A DNA stretch of 64,000 bases, from the NCBI RefSeq assembly GCF_016756535.1, contig NZ_AP023247.1, positions 6,572,501 to 6,636,500 of the forward strand, in the 5' to 3' direction. The translations under genes were made by a program, and so were the position numbers. The notes under the pieces are model-generated. The model saw nothing but the letters and a program-made list of their open reading frames with translations, was not told the DNA's origin and ran no database searches. Shown piece by piece: positions 1 to 8,212 of this stretch (positions are counted from its first letter, which is position 1; each line of letters starts with the position of its first letter). The stretch is from Mesorhizobium sp. 131-2-1. Its GTDB lineage: Bacteria; Pseudomonadota; Alphaproteobacteria; Rhizobiales; Rhizobiaceae.

Positions 1-1150
1 GAAAATCAATGAACGATTCATCCACGATCAGCCGTCGCCCTCGAGATCCTAGGGCCTCCGCCAGCCATGCCACGTCAGCATGATCAACAAGTCGACCGGT
101 CGGATTGTTTGGATTTACAACGATTGCCGTATCCGCGCCTGTCGCCAGTACGAATTCCAGGAAAGCTCGAACGTCGAGATCGAAATAGGGCGGGGTGAGG
201 ACGAAGTTGTTCTTTTGTTCGTCATCGAGAGGTGTTTGAAAGCCGGCGAACGTCGGCACGGGAATCGCGATTGTTGGGTTCAGCGTTGAATAGAGCGCCT
301 GGATGAGGTCGGTCACCCCGTTTCCGACTGCAATAAAGTCCGGCTGCTGCGAGGTCATCGTGCCAACAACTGAAGCGATATCGATCTGCTGAGAAGGATA
401 GCATGTCAACACGCCTTCGAGCCTCGCCGCCAGCCGATCGTAAAAAGTCTTGGGAGGGAAGCGGGTATTGCAAAGAAGCATGTGCTCGGCGATTGGCTTG
501 CGCCAATAACCTCCGACGCTCGTTTCCAGACGCCGCAGCACGTTCTCCTTGTCACACCGAAATTCCGCGATGGATGCGTCGACACCGTCGCAAATATCGA
601 GCAGCTTGGAGCCGGCAGTCAGCACATTGCCAGGCAACGCTACGTCCAGCTGGGACAGGCCCGCGACTAACCTGCTGAAGGCCTGATGCAGAGATGCCGC
701 GGCGCGGCTTTCGGCCAGAAGATTGCGTAGAACATCAGCACTCAATCGATAAATCCCGGTCGGCGCGTCGGGCCGCCAAGCGGAGCCGCGCAAACCCTTG
801 TTGGTATTGATACCGTCAAGAACCTCACTGTCGAAAAGCGGTGTTCCCCATATCAGGAGAGTATCGCCATCATGTTGGCGGAACTTCTCAATGAGATCGC
901 CGTCATGCGCGTCGTGCCACGAAAGCGTATTTGTGCTGTCCTGCAGGCGGAACCCATCGAATGTGCCGCTACTCAAGTTTTCAACGAGAGTGACATCTTC
1001 AATGCCGTTTTCGACACAGGCGTTGACGAGACGGTCCAAGAGCGGCTGACCGTTGATAGGAACCAACGGTGCATCGTAGCTGCCACTCCACAGATGTATT
1101 TTTGGCCCTGCGAAATCGAGGATAAAAATAGCACGGGTCGTATCGGCCAT
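1..1150 (-). CDS. Nucleotidyltransferase-like domain fused to HisC/CobD-like PLP enzyme (3' end outside window)
   Basis: The frame is open from an ATG at 1150 to the window edge (383 codons seen), with AAAGGAG about 8 bases before the start. Residues 1-110 resemble a sugar-nucleotide transferase fold (LVPINGQPLLDRLV then NGIEDVTLVE), but the usual GxGTRL nucleotide loop is missing. From about residue 205 it is a class I/II aminotransferase of the HisC/CobD type: AVGNGVTDLI near 275, NPNNPTG near 346 and IVDESFIDF near 375; the PLP lysine would lie beyond the edge. Fusions of a nucleotidyltransferase with a PLP decarboxylase or aminotransferase are known in phosphonate pathways (FrbH of FR-900098, PntC-AEPT). 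Its place beside pepM suggests it acts on a CMP-activated amino phosphonate; that is inference. Confidence 0.72.
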   Translation of the reverse strand, partial: MADTTRAIFILDFAGPKIHLWSGSYDAPLVPINGQPLLDRLVNACVENGIEDVTLVENLSSGTFDGFRLQDSTNTLSWHDAHDGDLIEKFRQHDGDTLLIWGTPLFDSEVLDGINTNKGLRGSAWRPDAPTGIYRLSADVLRNLLAESRAAASLHQAFSRLVAGLSQLDVALPGNVLTAGSKLLDICDGVDASIAEFRCDKENVLRRLETSVGGYWRKPIAEHMLLCNTRFPPKTFYDRLAARLEGVLTCYPSQQIDIASVVGTMTSQQPDFIAVGNGVTDLIQALYSTLNPTIAIPVPTFAGFQTPLDDEQKNNFVLTPPYFDLDVRAFLEFVLATGADTAIVVNPNNPTGRLVDHADVAWLAEALGSRGRRLIVDESFIDF

Positions 1151-1316
1151 CTCGGACTCCTTTCTTCTGAAGGAAGCAAAAAGAGCGCGTAGAAGCGCCC
1201 ATTCCCAAAATCAAAACGACCCACTGGCGCTCGAAGTATCCCGTGATGCGTTCATACCGGCGTCATCCGAAGCCTATAGGGGGCTTTGGTTTCGATCGGT
1301 CTCTTCCAGGTGCAAC

Positions 1317-2624
1317 ATGACCCACACCAATCCATCCAGGCCTACCGCTCGTTTTCAGACGCCTGCCTCGATAAAGCCGCGCGCTCCTACGAAAGCGATT
1401 CTGATCCTCATGGACGGCGTAAGCGCGGACTATTTCGAAAAGCACAAACATCGGTTGCCGACGCTTCTTCGTTTGGCAGGAGACGGTCTGTCCATCACTC
1501 GCCTGCGCTCAACGGTGCCGGGAACGTCGATGCCGGGGCGCGCAAGCATGCTAACCGGCGCGGCGCCTCAAGCGAACGGGATCTACGGAAACCACATTGT
1601 GCGAGATGGCTCGTTTGTCTGCGCCGACGCGTCTGATCTGCGGGTTCCGACCATTGCAAAGCTTGCCAAAAATAGCGGGCTTGATGTCGCGTCCATCGGC
1701 GCTGGGTTGATCGACCCAGCCGATTGCGATGTCTTCGTGCCGGCCTGGTGGGAACGAGGGTTTCTCCAGGGAAGCCGGTCATTTAAGAGCCTGCCCGAAA
1801 ACCGCATCGCTCGCTCGCGCATGATCAAAGATCCAAATGGGCGGTTGCGAGCCGCCGGCGTGCTCGATCTCTTCGGCTTCCCGTCCAGTAGCGACACCGT
1901 TGCGAGCACTGCTCTCGTTGCGGGCCTGGCCGCGGATCATCTCATGATCGGGGCTGCAGGAGCGCTGGCTTGCTCGGAGAACCCGCCTGATCTCATTTTG
2001 ACCGAGATCGACATGACGGATTCGATTCAGCATCAGTTCGGATACGAAAGCGAGGCGGCACATTGGTCTATCGCCGCGGCCGACATGATGATTGGCGCTC
2101 TCATCGAAGGACTGAGGCGAGTCGGGCGGAAAGACGATTACGCGATCGTAGTCGCAAGTGACCATGGACATAGCGCCGTCCACACAACCATTTATCCGGA
2201 TGCGATCATCCCTGACTTGCTTTGGGAAAGTGAAGGAGCGACGCTCCATGTCCTGGTTGACGGAGCTCATGACCGCAGAATCGCAGACGGACTGTTGGCG
2301 CGCTTCCAAGTGGAGCCGTGGTCGAGCGACCATGTTCCGGTAAATGAACGCGATTGCATAGCGACCTATGTCGCACCTCCTGGACACTCCTTCGAGGAGA
2401 CCGTTGGAGACACGCAAGAAGCTGGCCCGACGGGCAGACCTCGATACTTGTCCACCCACGGTTTTCGACCGGGCAGCGCGGAGGACGATCGGATATGCCT
2501 GTTGAGCATCCCTGGAATGCAACCTTGCAATATTGCCTGGGGCTCCGCTGAAGAGTTCACGCCAACCATTGCTCAGATCTTGGGATTGTCCGACGCCCCG
2601 TTTTCGGCAAGGGGTCTTCTGTAA
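1317..2624 (+). CDS. Alkaline phosphatase superfamily hydrolase (phosphodiesterase / phosphonoacetate hydrolase-like)
   Basis: 435 residues. The metal-site motifs of the nucleotide pyrophosphatase/PhnA branch are in order: LILMDGVSADYF (first Asp), the nucleophile segment VPGTSMPGRASMLTG, EIDMTDSIQHQFG (Asp and His), VVASDHGHS, and a late STHGFRPG histidine. No signal peptide is evident, so it is probably cytoplasmic. It is the only plus-strand gene of the phosphonate region: it diverges from the fusion gene at 1-1150 and converges on the asparagine synthase gene. It could hydrolyse a phosphonate or phosphodiester intermediate, or release a C-P bond as PhnA does; the substrate cannot be read from sequence. 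A weak AGGTG lies ahead of the ATG. Confidence 0.75.
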   Translation: MTHTNPSRPTARFQTPASIKPRAPTKAILILMDGVSADYFEKHKHRLPTLLRLAGDGLSITRLRSTVPGTSMPGRASMLTGAAPQANGIYGNHIVRDGSFVCADASDLRVPTIAKLAKNSGLDVASIGAGLIDPADCDVFVPAWWERGFLQGSRSFKSLPENRIARSRMIKDPNGRLRAAGVLDLFGFPSSSDTVASTALVAGLAADHLMIGAAGALACSENPPDLILTEIDMTDSIQHQFGYESEAAHWSIAAADMMIGALIEGLRRVGRKDDYAIVVASDHGHSAVHTTIYPDAIIPDLLWESEGATLHVLVDGAHDRRIADGLLARFQVEPWSSDHVPVNERDCIATYVAPPGHSFEETVGDTQEAGPTGRPRYLSTHGFRPGSAEDDRICLLSIPGMQPCNIAWGSAEEFTPTIAQILGLSDAPFSARGLL

Positions 2625-2662
2625 CATGCCCGCAAGCGACCGCCTGCGGGCTCGCATATTCG

Positions 2663-4555
2663 TCATGAGAATACCTCTTTGAAGAATATCCCAAGGTTGG
2701 CCAACAGCCAGAACTTCCGACCAAACGAGTCTGAAGGATTTCGTCGTCCGGCCTCGAACCAACGCCGCAAAGCAGCAGGATCGAACAAATCTCCCAGTGG
2801 AGAGTCCTTATCAAACAGCAGCCTTCGATATTCCGTTGCTCCCTCGCCAACGGCCCACTGACCCAGTGGCAGCGGAAATCCCATCTTTTTGCGAGATAGA
2901 ACAGATCTGGGCAAGACGCTCCGGTATTCCCTTCTTAAGGGGAATTTTGAGACATCGAGACGTTCGCTGAAGGAAGCAACCGGATGCCACAGTGCCTGGA
3001 CCGAAGCGATTGGAGACCTCCACCTCAACCGCTGTGAGCCGGGCATCGCCATTGCGGCGGTAACGAGCTGGTGATCGGTATAAGGAACGCGAGCTTCAAG
3101 CCCAGCTGCCATTGTGGTGTTGTCAACCATTTCCAGCAATGCGGGCAAATGCGTAGAGACGAGAACATATGAGATCTTGCTAAAGAAATCTCCGCCGGCC
3201 TCTGCAAATTGAGTCGAGAAGTGATCGAACAGAGCCATCTCGTGCTCCCTTCGTACCCGCCCATCGATGACAAGCGAGCGGATTTCATCGGTCGGGAAGT
3301 AGCTGTAACGCGCCAGGAAGAACTGCAATTGACTGCCATGGACGTCGAGTCCGAGGCGCCGGCGTGCGACCTGGGCAAGAGCACGTGGTAATGCGGCGAT
3401 GATCTTGCTTCGATTGTAATCATACGGCGTACGGAACAATCGGCTGTAGCCAGCAAAAATCTCATCGGCCCCCTCGCCGGTGAGGACGACCTTATGCTCC
3501 TTCGAAATCGCCTTTGCGAGCGTAAACATTGCGATTTCGTTATGCATCCCAAGCGGATGTCCGCGCAGGCGAACCAGCTCTGACACAGCGTAGATATCGG
3601 AAGGTTCTCCAATTGGGACGACCCGGTGAGTGAGCCCAAATTCTGCGGCGACCTCCATCGCATAGGCCGTCTCGTCATAATCGGCGGTCTCGACCTTGCC
3701 GGTATAGCAGATCGGACGGATTTGGGAGCGGGTGGACGCCTCATAGGCGAGGATGCTCGAGTCAAGTCCACCGGACAACAATGCGGCGACCGGTACGTCA
3801 GACACCAGCTGACGTTCGACGGCGCTTCCAAATAGTCTCCTTATGTCGGAATAGTCCGGCTTCGATCGCGAAATGCGCTCCGACAGATTCCACCAACGTT
3901 CGGACGTGTGTCGCCCGTTCCTTATTGCGAGGAGATGGCCGGGCTCTAACTTGGAGATCCCGGCGAACAGCGTCCTGGCACCGACAACCGCGCGATAGGA
4001 AAGAAAACTGAGCGCGCCGATGATGTCGGGTCCGCGCATGACGCCCGGCCAGCGAATGAGAGCGTTCGGCTGCGACGCAAAGAGAAGGCCAACATCGCAG
4101 ATCGTGTAGTAAAGGGGTTTTACCCCCAAACGATCTCGGGCGATGAGAGCAAGCGAGTTCCGGGGATCGAAAAGCGCGAAGGCAAACATCCCGTCAAGGC
4201 GGTTTAAGAATGACTTTCCCCAAGCAATATAGCTAAGAATTAGAACCTCGGTGTCGGACACCGTCGAAAAGGAAAAACCCATATCCCTCAATTCAGCTCT
4301 AATTTCCCGATAGTTGAATATCTCGCCGTTGTACGTCACCACAACTCCGGTATTGTCATCGCGATAGGGCTGATTGGCGCGAGAATGAGCGTCGACAATC
4401 GATAGCCGTCGATGCGCGAATGCGACCGATTGATCAATGTATAGGCCGCTGGCATCAGGCCCGCGATGAGCGAGAGCCTCAGCGCAACGCTCAACGGCCT
4501 CAGCACAAACGGGTGTTCCCTCGTTTTTGAGGACTATCCCAAAGATTCCGCACAT
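2663..4555 (-). CDS. Asparagine synthase (glutamine-hydrolysing) family protein
   Basis: 630 residues. It starts MCGIFGIV, so Cys2 is the N-terminal nucleophile of the class II glutaminase domain (about 1-210; HRGPDASG, YNGEIFNY and DRLGVKPLYY follow). The synthetase domain carries the pyrophosphate loop ALLSGGLDSS and the LTGEGADEIFAGY segment. The family transfers glutamine ammonia to an AMP-activated carboxylate; members in secondary-metabolite clusters amidate substrates other than aspartate. Here it is the last minus-strand gene of the run beginning with pepM, with 33 bases between it and the methyltransferase gene. A phosphonate bearing a carboxyl group is a plausible substrate; this is inference. 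Confidence 0.85.
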   Translation of the reverse strand: MCGIFGIVLKNEGTPVCAEAVERCAEALAHRGPDASGLYIDQSVAFAHRRLSIVDAHSRANQPYRDDNTGVVVTYNGEIFNYREIRAELRDMGFSFSTVSDTEVLILSYIAWGKSFLNRLDGMFAFALFDPRNSLALIARDRLGVKPLYYTICDVGLLFASQPNALIRWPGVMRGPDIIGALSFLSYRAVVGARTLFAGISKLEPGHLLAIRNGRHTSERWWNLSERISRSKPDYSDIRRLFGSAVERQLVSDVPVAALLSGGLDSSILAYEASTRSQIRPICYTGKVETADYDETAYAMEVAAEFGLTHRVVPIGEPSDIYAVSELVRLRGHPLGMHNEIAMFTLAKAISKEHKVVLTGEGADEIFAGYSRLFRTPYDYNRSKIIAALPRALAQVARRRLGLDVHGSQLQFFLARYSYFPTDEIRSLVIDGRVRREHEMALFDHFSTQFAEAGGDFFSKISYVLVSTHLPALLEMVDNTTMAAGLEARVPYTDHQLVTAAMAMPGSQRLRWRSPIASVQALWHPVASFSERLDVSKFPLRREYRSVLPRSVLSRKKMGFPLPLGQWAVGEGATEYRRLLFDKDSPLGDLFDPAALRRWFEAGRRNPSDSFGRKFWLLANLGIFFKEVFS

Positions 4556-4587
4556 TGGGGTCGCTCTCTTGGCACGAATAACGCCAA

Positions 4588-5502
4588 CTACGTGCTCGGC
4601 TTTTCGCCGATCATCTGGATGCAGCCATCGCCGAACCAGAAGCGGGCCAGCGGGTGGTCATAATGACGGTACATCGGAGCGAGAAAGCGCCGAAGATTAT
4701 GGAAATTTTTTGTATACCTTGAGATCCTGCGGATCTTCTCGAAGCCGCACTCGCCATACCAGCCTCGGATTTGCACCTCTGTGAATGCGAACCCGTGATA
4801 GGTCGGCGCCTGGAAACGATCCCGGATCGTCACGAACAAATCATCGTCAAAAAGACTCCGAAAGAATTCGTTTTCGCCGGGTATATATTCTTTCTCTTCG
4901 CCGTCCTTTATTCGCAACAGCCAGTTGATGGCTTCGCGTGCGGTGGATGCATCCAGATTGTCAATGGAACTGCGGAATTGTTCGTCGCTTTGGTAGAGTT
5001 CTCGCAAGTGATTGATGCATCGGTAAATGACGCCGTTGGCGGTACCCATAATCGTCAAAAAGAAGCTGCCGCCGGGGCGGGTTACACGGGCAAGCTCTTC
5101 AAAGCCTTTTTTCGGATTGCTGGTGTGCGGCAAAACCCCTGCGCAATGGACAAAATCGAAACTGAAGTCGTCAAACGGCAGATCGAGCACACTGCCAGCG
5201 ACCAGTTCCGAGCGCGGCCCAAATCGGCTGAGCCGTTTGCGCGCGCAATCCATCCAATCATTGCTCAATTCAAGCGAAACAACGTTTCGTGCCCCCTTGT
5301 CGAGAAACGCATAGGACGCATTCGCGTTGGAGCCGCAGCCCGCATCCAGGACATCAAGGCCGCGGAAGCTACCGGTTGGCAGGCCGAAATATTCCTCCTC
5401 GATTAGAGAGACCAACCTGTCGAATATGTGGTCATCATTCTCCTGCTGGCGCTGGTAGCGATCAAAGACGGTGCGAGTTTCGACCTCGAAAGAGCTTTCC
5501 AT
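4588..5502 (-). CDS. SAM-dependent class I methyltransferase
   Basis: 304 residues. The Rossmann SAM site VLDAGCGSNANAS is near residue 50, followed by VSLELS, LVAGSVLDLPF, FDFVHCAGVLPH and LARVTRPGG, the standard order of a class I methyltransferase (Methyltransf_11 type). The C-terminal third is helical and aromatic-rich and not recognised. The gene sits between the CDP-alcohol phosphatidyltransferase (30 bases upstream) and asparagine-synthase genes on the same strand, so it is probably co-transcribed. N- or O-methylation of an amino phosphonate or of its lipid conjugate is a reasonable guess, but the acceptor is unknown. Confidence 0.8.
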   Translation of the reverse strand: MESSFEVETRTVFDRYQRQQENDDHIFDRLVSLIEEEYFGLPTGSFRGLDVLDAGCGSNANASYAFLDKGARNVVSLELSNDWMDCARKRLSRFGPRSELVAGSVLDLPFDDFSFDFVHCAGVLPHTSNPKKGFEELARVTRPGGSFFLTIMGTANGVIYRCINHLRELYQSDEQFRSSIDNLDASTAREAINWLLRIKDGEEKEYIPGENEFFRSLFDDDLFVTIRDRFQAPTYHGFAFTEVQIRGWYGECGFEKIRRISRYTKNFHNLRRFLAPMYRHYDHPLARFWFGDGCIQMIGEKPST

Positions 5503-5532
5503 GTATTCTCTTCCCTATGGCTACAAACTGAT

Positions 5533-6132
5533 TCACGCTGTGAGCAAGGCGACAGATCCGGCTGCGGCGAGTGTAAGGTTGCCCAAGCGCAATGCACTGC
5601 CGGTACCCGGAAATTTGAAGTTTGAAAGATGCAGGACCGACAGCACAAACCCTGCACCGATCAATAGGTTGCCCAGGCCTTGCACCGGCAAGTGATGGTC
5701 GGCGACGAAGAGGAACGCCAACACGAAGAGATTATTGTTCAACGGCAATCCTCTGCCGAATCCGTCAGCGTCCAGTCCGAACGTCGAAAAATAGCTGAGG
5801 CGCAGAGCCCCTGACAGGATGAGGCAGTTGGCAGCCAACAATGCGGGAACGGAGAACGCGTTGAAGGACAAAATCAGAACCGCTGGAAAGACGGCTGCGT
5901 AGACCAAATCAAGCAGCCCGTCCAACGCGCCACCCAGCTGTGCCATCAAAGCGGACCGGTTCGGGGAACTCTTCGCGACCATGCCGTCGGCATCATCTGC
6001 CAAAAGAGCCCACAAGCCGAAACAGATGCCAATCTCGAAGCGCCCGATCAAAGCAAAGTAGATCGCCGTGGTGGCCAAGATCAGCCCAAGGGCCGTAATG
6101 GCATTTGCAGCGTCGAACAGATAGCGGATCAT
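5533..6132 (-). CDS. CDP-alcohol phosphatidyltransferase family membrane protein
   Basis: 199 residues, mostly hydrophobic with about five or six membrane segments. The signature of the family is normally DG-x2-AR-x8-G-x3-D-x3-D. Here DADGMVAK is followed by 12 rather than 8 residues and then GGALDGLLD, so the acidic residues are kept, the arginine is lysine and the spacer is longer. The family displaces CMP from a CDP-linked alcohol by an acceptor hydroxyl. Its ATG overlaps the stop of the nucleotidyltransferase gene by four bases, which implies translational coupling and suggests it uses the CMP-activated product of that enzyme, for instance to make a phosphonolipid. Confidence 0.72.
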   Translation of the reverse strand: MIRYLFDAANAITALGLILATTAIYFALIGRFEIGICFGLWALLADDADGMVAKSSPNRSALMAQLGGALDGLLDLVYAAVFPAVLILSFNAFSVPALLAANCLILSGALRLSYFSTFGLDADGFGRGLPLNNNLFVLAFLFVADHHLPVQGLGNLLIGAGFVLSVLHLSNFKFPGTGSALRLGNLTLAAAGSVALLTA

Positions 6133-6947
6133 CCTCCTACCCCCGCCACGGCGGCCGGCGCGTCGGCACTATGTCTGTGAGGTCGCTCGAAGGCGAAAAT
6201 CCTTTCCGCTACCCGCAGGTCCTGTTCACTGTCGATCTCGTACCATCGCAAATCGTCACATCGCGCCGCGGCGAGTTGCAGTCCGCGCTGCTCGATGAGA
6301 TGCGCGAGCAGCTCCTCGCTATAGGCTTTGATTGCGCCCGAGCCGATCAGGTCGTGGAGGACCGGGACGATCGCCGTTTGGAGTTCGGCGCCAGAGAACC
6401 GGATGAGGTTCATCATCTTGAAGAGCACCGGGGTGCCTGATACCAGATTTGCCGCCGTTTGCTTCAACCGGACTTCGGATATGAAGCCGTTGCTGGAAAG
6501 GACGACCGCGGACCCTTCCATGGATGGATCGAAGGGCGCGACCGCGGCGGCATTGGCCGCCTCCACCCTGATCAGGTGGCGCAGCGCATCTTCTTCAAAG
6601 AAGACGTCACCTTCGAGGAGATAACAGTCGCCGGAAAGAAGCGTGTCGCGTGCCAGCCAGAGCGAGTAGGCGCTCCCTGTCTTGTCGAAGACCGAGGACT
6701 CGACATAGTTGATTTCAAGTCTACCGAAGCGTTCGCCACAGGCATGGCGAATGGCATCCTTGCGATAGCCGACAACAATCGTCACCTCTTCAACTCCCAC
6801 CGTCTGAAGGTTCCACAGTGCATTGTAAAGTATCGGTGTGCCGTTGACTTCGACGAGGGGCTTGGGACACAGATCGGTCAGCGGACGCAGGCGGGAGCCG
6901 AAGCCGGCAGCGAGAATGACGGCTTTCCTGGGAGCAGCGGGAGGCAT
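6129..6947 (-). CDS. NTP transferase, probably a CTP:phosphonate (2-AEP/phosphocholine-like) cytidylyltransferase
   Basis: About 272 residues from the ATG at 6947, which has GAGGTG six bases upstream; a GTG at 6956 is a less likely start because it overlaps that site. AVILAAGFGSRLRPLT is the nucleotide-binding loop, CPKPLVEVNG the conserved lysine region, and EGDVFF the metal-binding aspartate. The combination with DKTGSAYSLWLA resembles LicC/PntC-type cytidylyltransferases more than sugar-1-phosphate enzymes. Lying between the aminotransferase and the CDP-alcohol transferase of a pepM cluster, it most likely activates a phosphonate with CTP. The choice of phosphonate is inferred. Confidence 0.75.
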   Translation of the reverse strand: MPPAAPRKAVILAAGFGSRLRPLTDLCPKPLVEVNGTPILYNALWNLQTVGVEEVTIVVGYRKDAIRHACGERFGRLEINYVESSVFDKTGSAYSLWLARDTLLSGDCYLLEGDVFFEEDALRHLIRVEAANAAAVAPFDPSMEGSAVVLSSNGFISEVRLKQTAANLVSGTPVLFKMMNLIRFSGAELQTAIVPVLHDLIGSGAIKAYSEELLAHLIEQRGLQLAAARCDDLRWYEIDSEQDLRVAERIFAFERPHRHSADAPAAVAGVGG

Positions 6948-6977
6948 CTCATTCACCTCTTTCGTTGTGTTGCGGTG

Positions 6978-8168
6978 TCATTTCCAGGAGTTGAGGAATT
7001 CGACGAGCCGGGCCAGGCCGGTCGCGAGTTTTTCAGATGGAATTCCATAGGACAGGCGCAGGCCGGCGGGGTCACCGAACGCGGCGCCCGACACAGCTGC
7101 GACGCCAGTTTCGGCAAGCAGTGCCGTCACGATATCGTCGGCTGTCGTTGAGGCGCCGTCTTCCGATGCCGATCGCAGCAGATGGGAAAGGTCGAGATAG
7201 AAATAGAAGCCGCCTTGCGCCCTGGGGACCGGTACACGCGTCAACCAAGCAAGCACGTCAAGACCGATCCGTCTGGCGCTTGTGAGGCGTGAACGCAGCT
7301 TGCCTTCATAGTCCGAGCCACCCCTTTGCAAATGGGCGAGCACCGCGTGCTGGGCAATTACGTTTGGATTCGAAGTGGTGTGCGATTGCAGCGCGTTGAC
7401 GGCATTGATCACCTCTTTTGGACCCGCCAGATAGCCGATGCGCCAGCCGGTCAATGCCAGCGATTTGCTGAAGGAGCTGACGATCAGCGCGCGTGCTCGA
7501 ATTTCGGGGGCGACCGAGACGATCGGATGGTGGGTATGATCCTCATGCACGAAGTCGCCATAGCACTCGTCGAAAATGATCCACAGGTTGTGGCTGACCG
7601 CCAGTTGAGCGATGGCCATCAGGGTCTCAACATCGTAGACCGCACCGGCCGGATTGCTGGGCGTGTTGACGACGATCGCCCGCGTTCGTTCGGTGACCGC
7701 CTCCTTGATGTGCTCGGGGCGCGGGACGTAACCATTGGATTTGGTGTCGACGAAGACCGGTGTCCCGCCGGCGATTAGCACCTGGGCCGGAAACGTTGTC
7801 CAGTAAGGCGCCGGGATGATGACCTCGTCGCCCGGGTTCAGCAGCACCATTGCGGCATTGAACAAGGCCTGCTTCGCTCCGGACGTCACGGCAACTTCCT
7901 CGGCCTTCCAGATCTGTCCGGTATCGAGGGAGATCTTCCGCGCCAGTGCCTCGCGCAGCTCCACCATGCCAACCGTATCGGTATAGCGATTGACGCCCTT
8001 ATTGATGGCGTCGATCGCGCCGTCGCGAATCGTGGGAGCAAGCTCGCTCCAGATCTCGCCGGCGGTCAGATCGATGATCTCCTTGCCAGCATCGGCCGCC
8101 GCTTTTGCGGCAGCGCGCGCCGCGGCGGTACCCGATGTACCGAACAGGTTTGTCCGATGCGCAAGCAT
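6978..8168 (-). CDS. Class I PLP aminotransferase (aspartate aminotransferase Ib-like)
   Basis: 396 residues. AVTSGAKQALFNA, the APYWTTFP loop, NTPSNPAGAVY, IIFDECYGDF and the PLP lysine segment SSFSKSLALTGWR (K235) are all present, as is the late arginine in LRLSYGIP. This subgroup normally transaminates aspartate with 2-oxoglutarate. It follows pepM by 44 bases on the same strand, and phosphonopyruvate is a structural analogue of oxaloacetate, so it could convert phosphonopyruvate to phosphonoalanine. No phosphonopyruvate decarboxylase is seen in the window, which makes this draining reaction more plausible. A role in ordinary amino-acid metabolism cannot be excluded. Confidence 0.82.
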   Translation of the reverse strand: MLAHRTNLFGTSGTAAARAAAKAAADAGKEIIDLTAGEIWSELAPTIRDGAIDAINKGVNRYTDTVGMVELREALARKISLDTGQIWKAEEVAVTSGAKQALFNAAMVLLNPGDEVIIPAPYWTTFPAQVLIAGGTPVFVDTKSNGYVPRPEHIKEAVTERTRAIVVNTPSNPAGAVYDVETLMAIAQLAVSHNLWIIFDECYGDFVHEDHTHHPIVSVAPEIRARALIVSSFSKSLALTGWRIGYLAGPKEVINAVNALQSHTTSNPNVIAQHAVLAHLQRGGSDYEGKLRSRLTSARRIGLDVLAWLTRVPVPRAQGGFYFYLDLSHLLRSASEDGASTTADDIVTALLAETGVAAVSGAAFGDPAGLRLSYGIPSEKLATGLARLVEFLNSWK

Positions 8169-8212
8169 GTGCGCTCCCGTTTTCGTTTGCTTTCAAAGAC
8201 GGGCTGGGCCTG

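Noticed and set aside
1779..2762. Long minus-strand open frame (327 codons) across the phosphatase gene
   Set aside because: It is antisense to a protein with clear metal-site motifs and has no domain of its own; GC-rich codon bias opens such frames.
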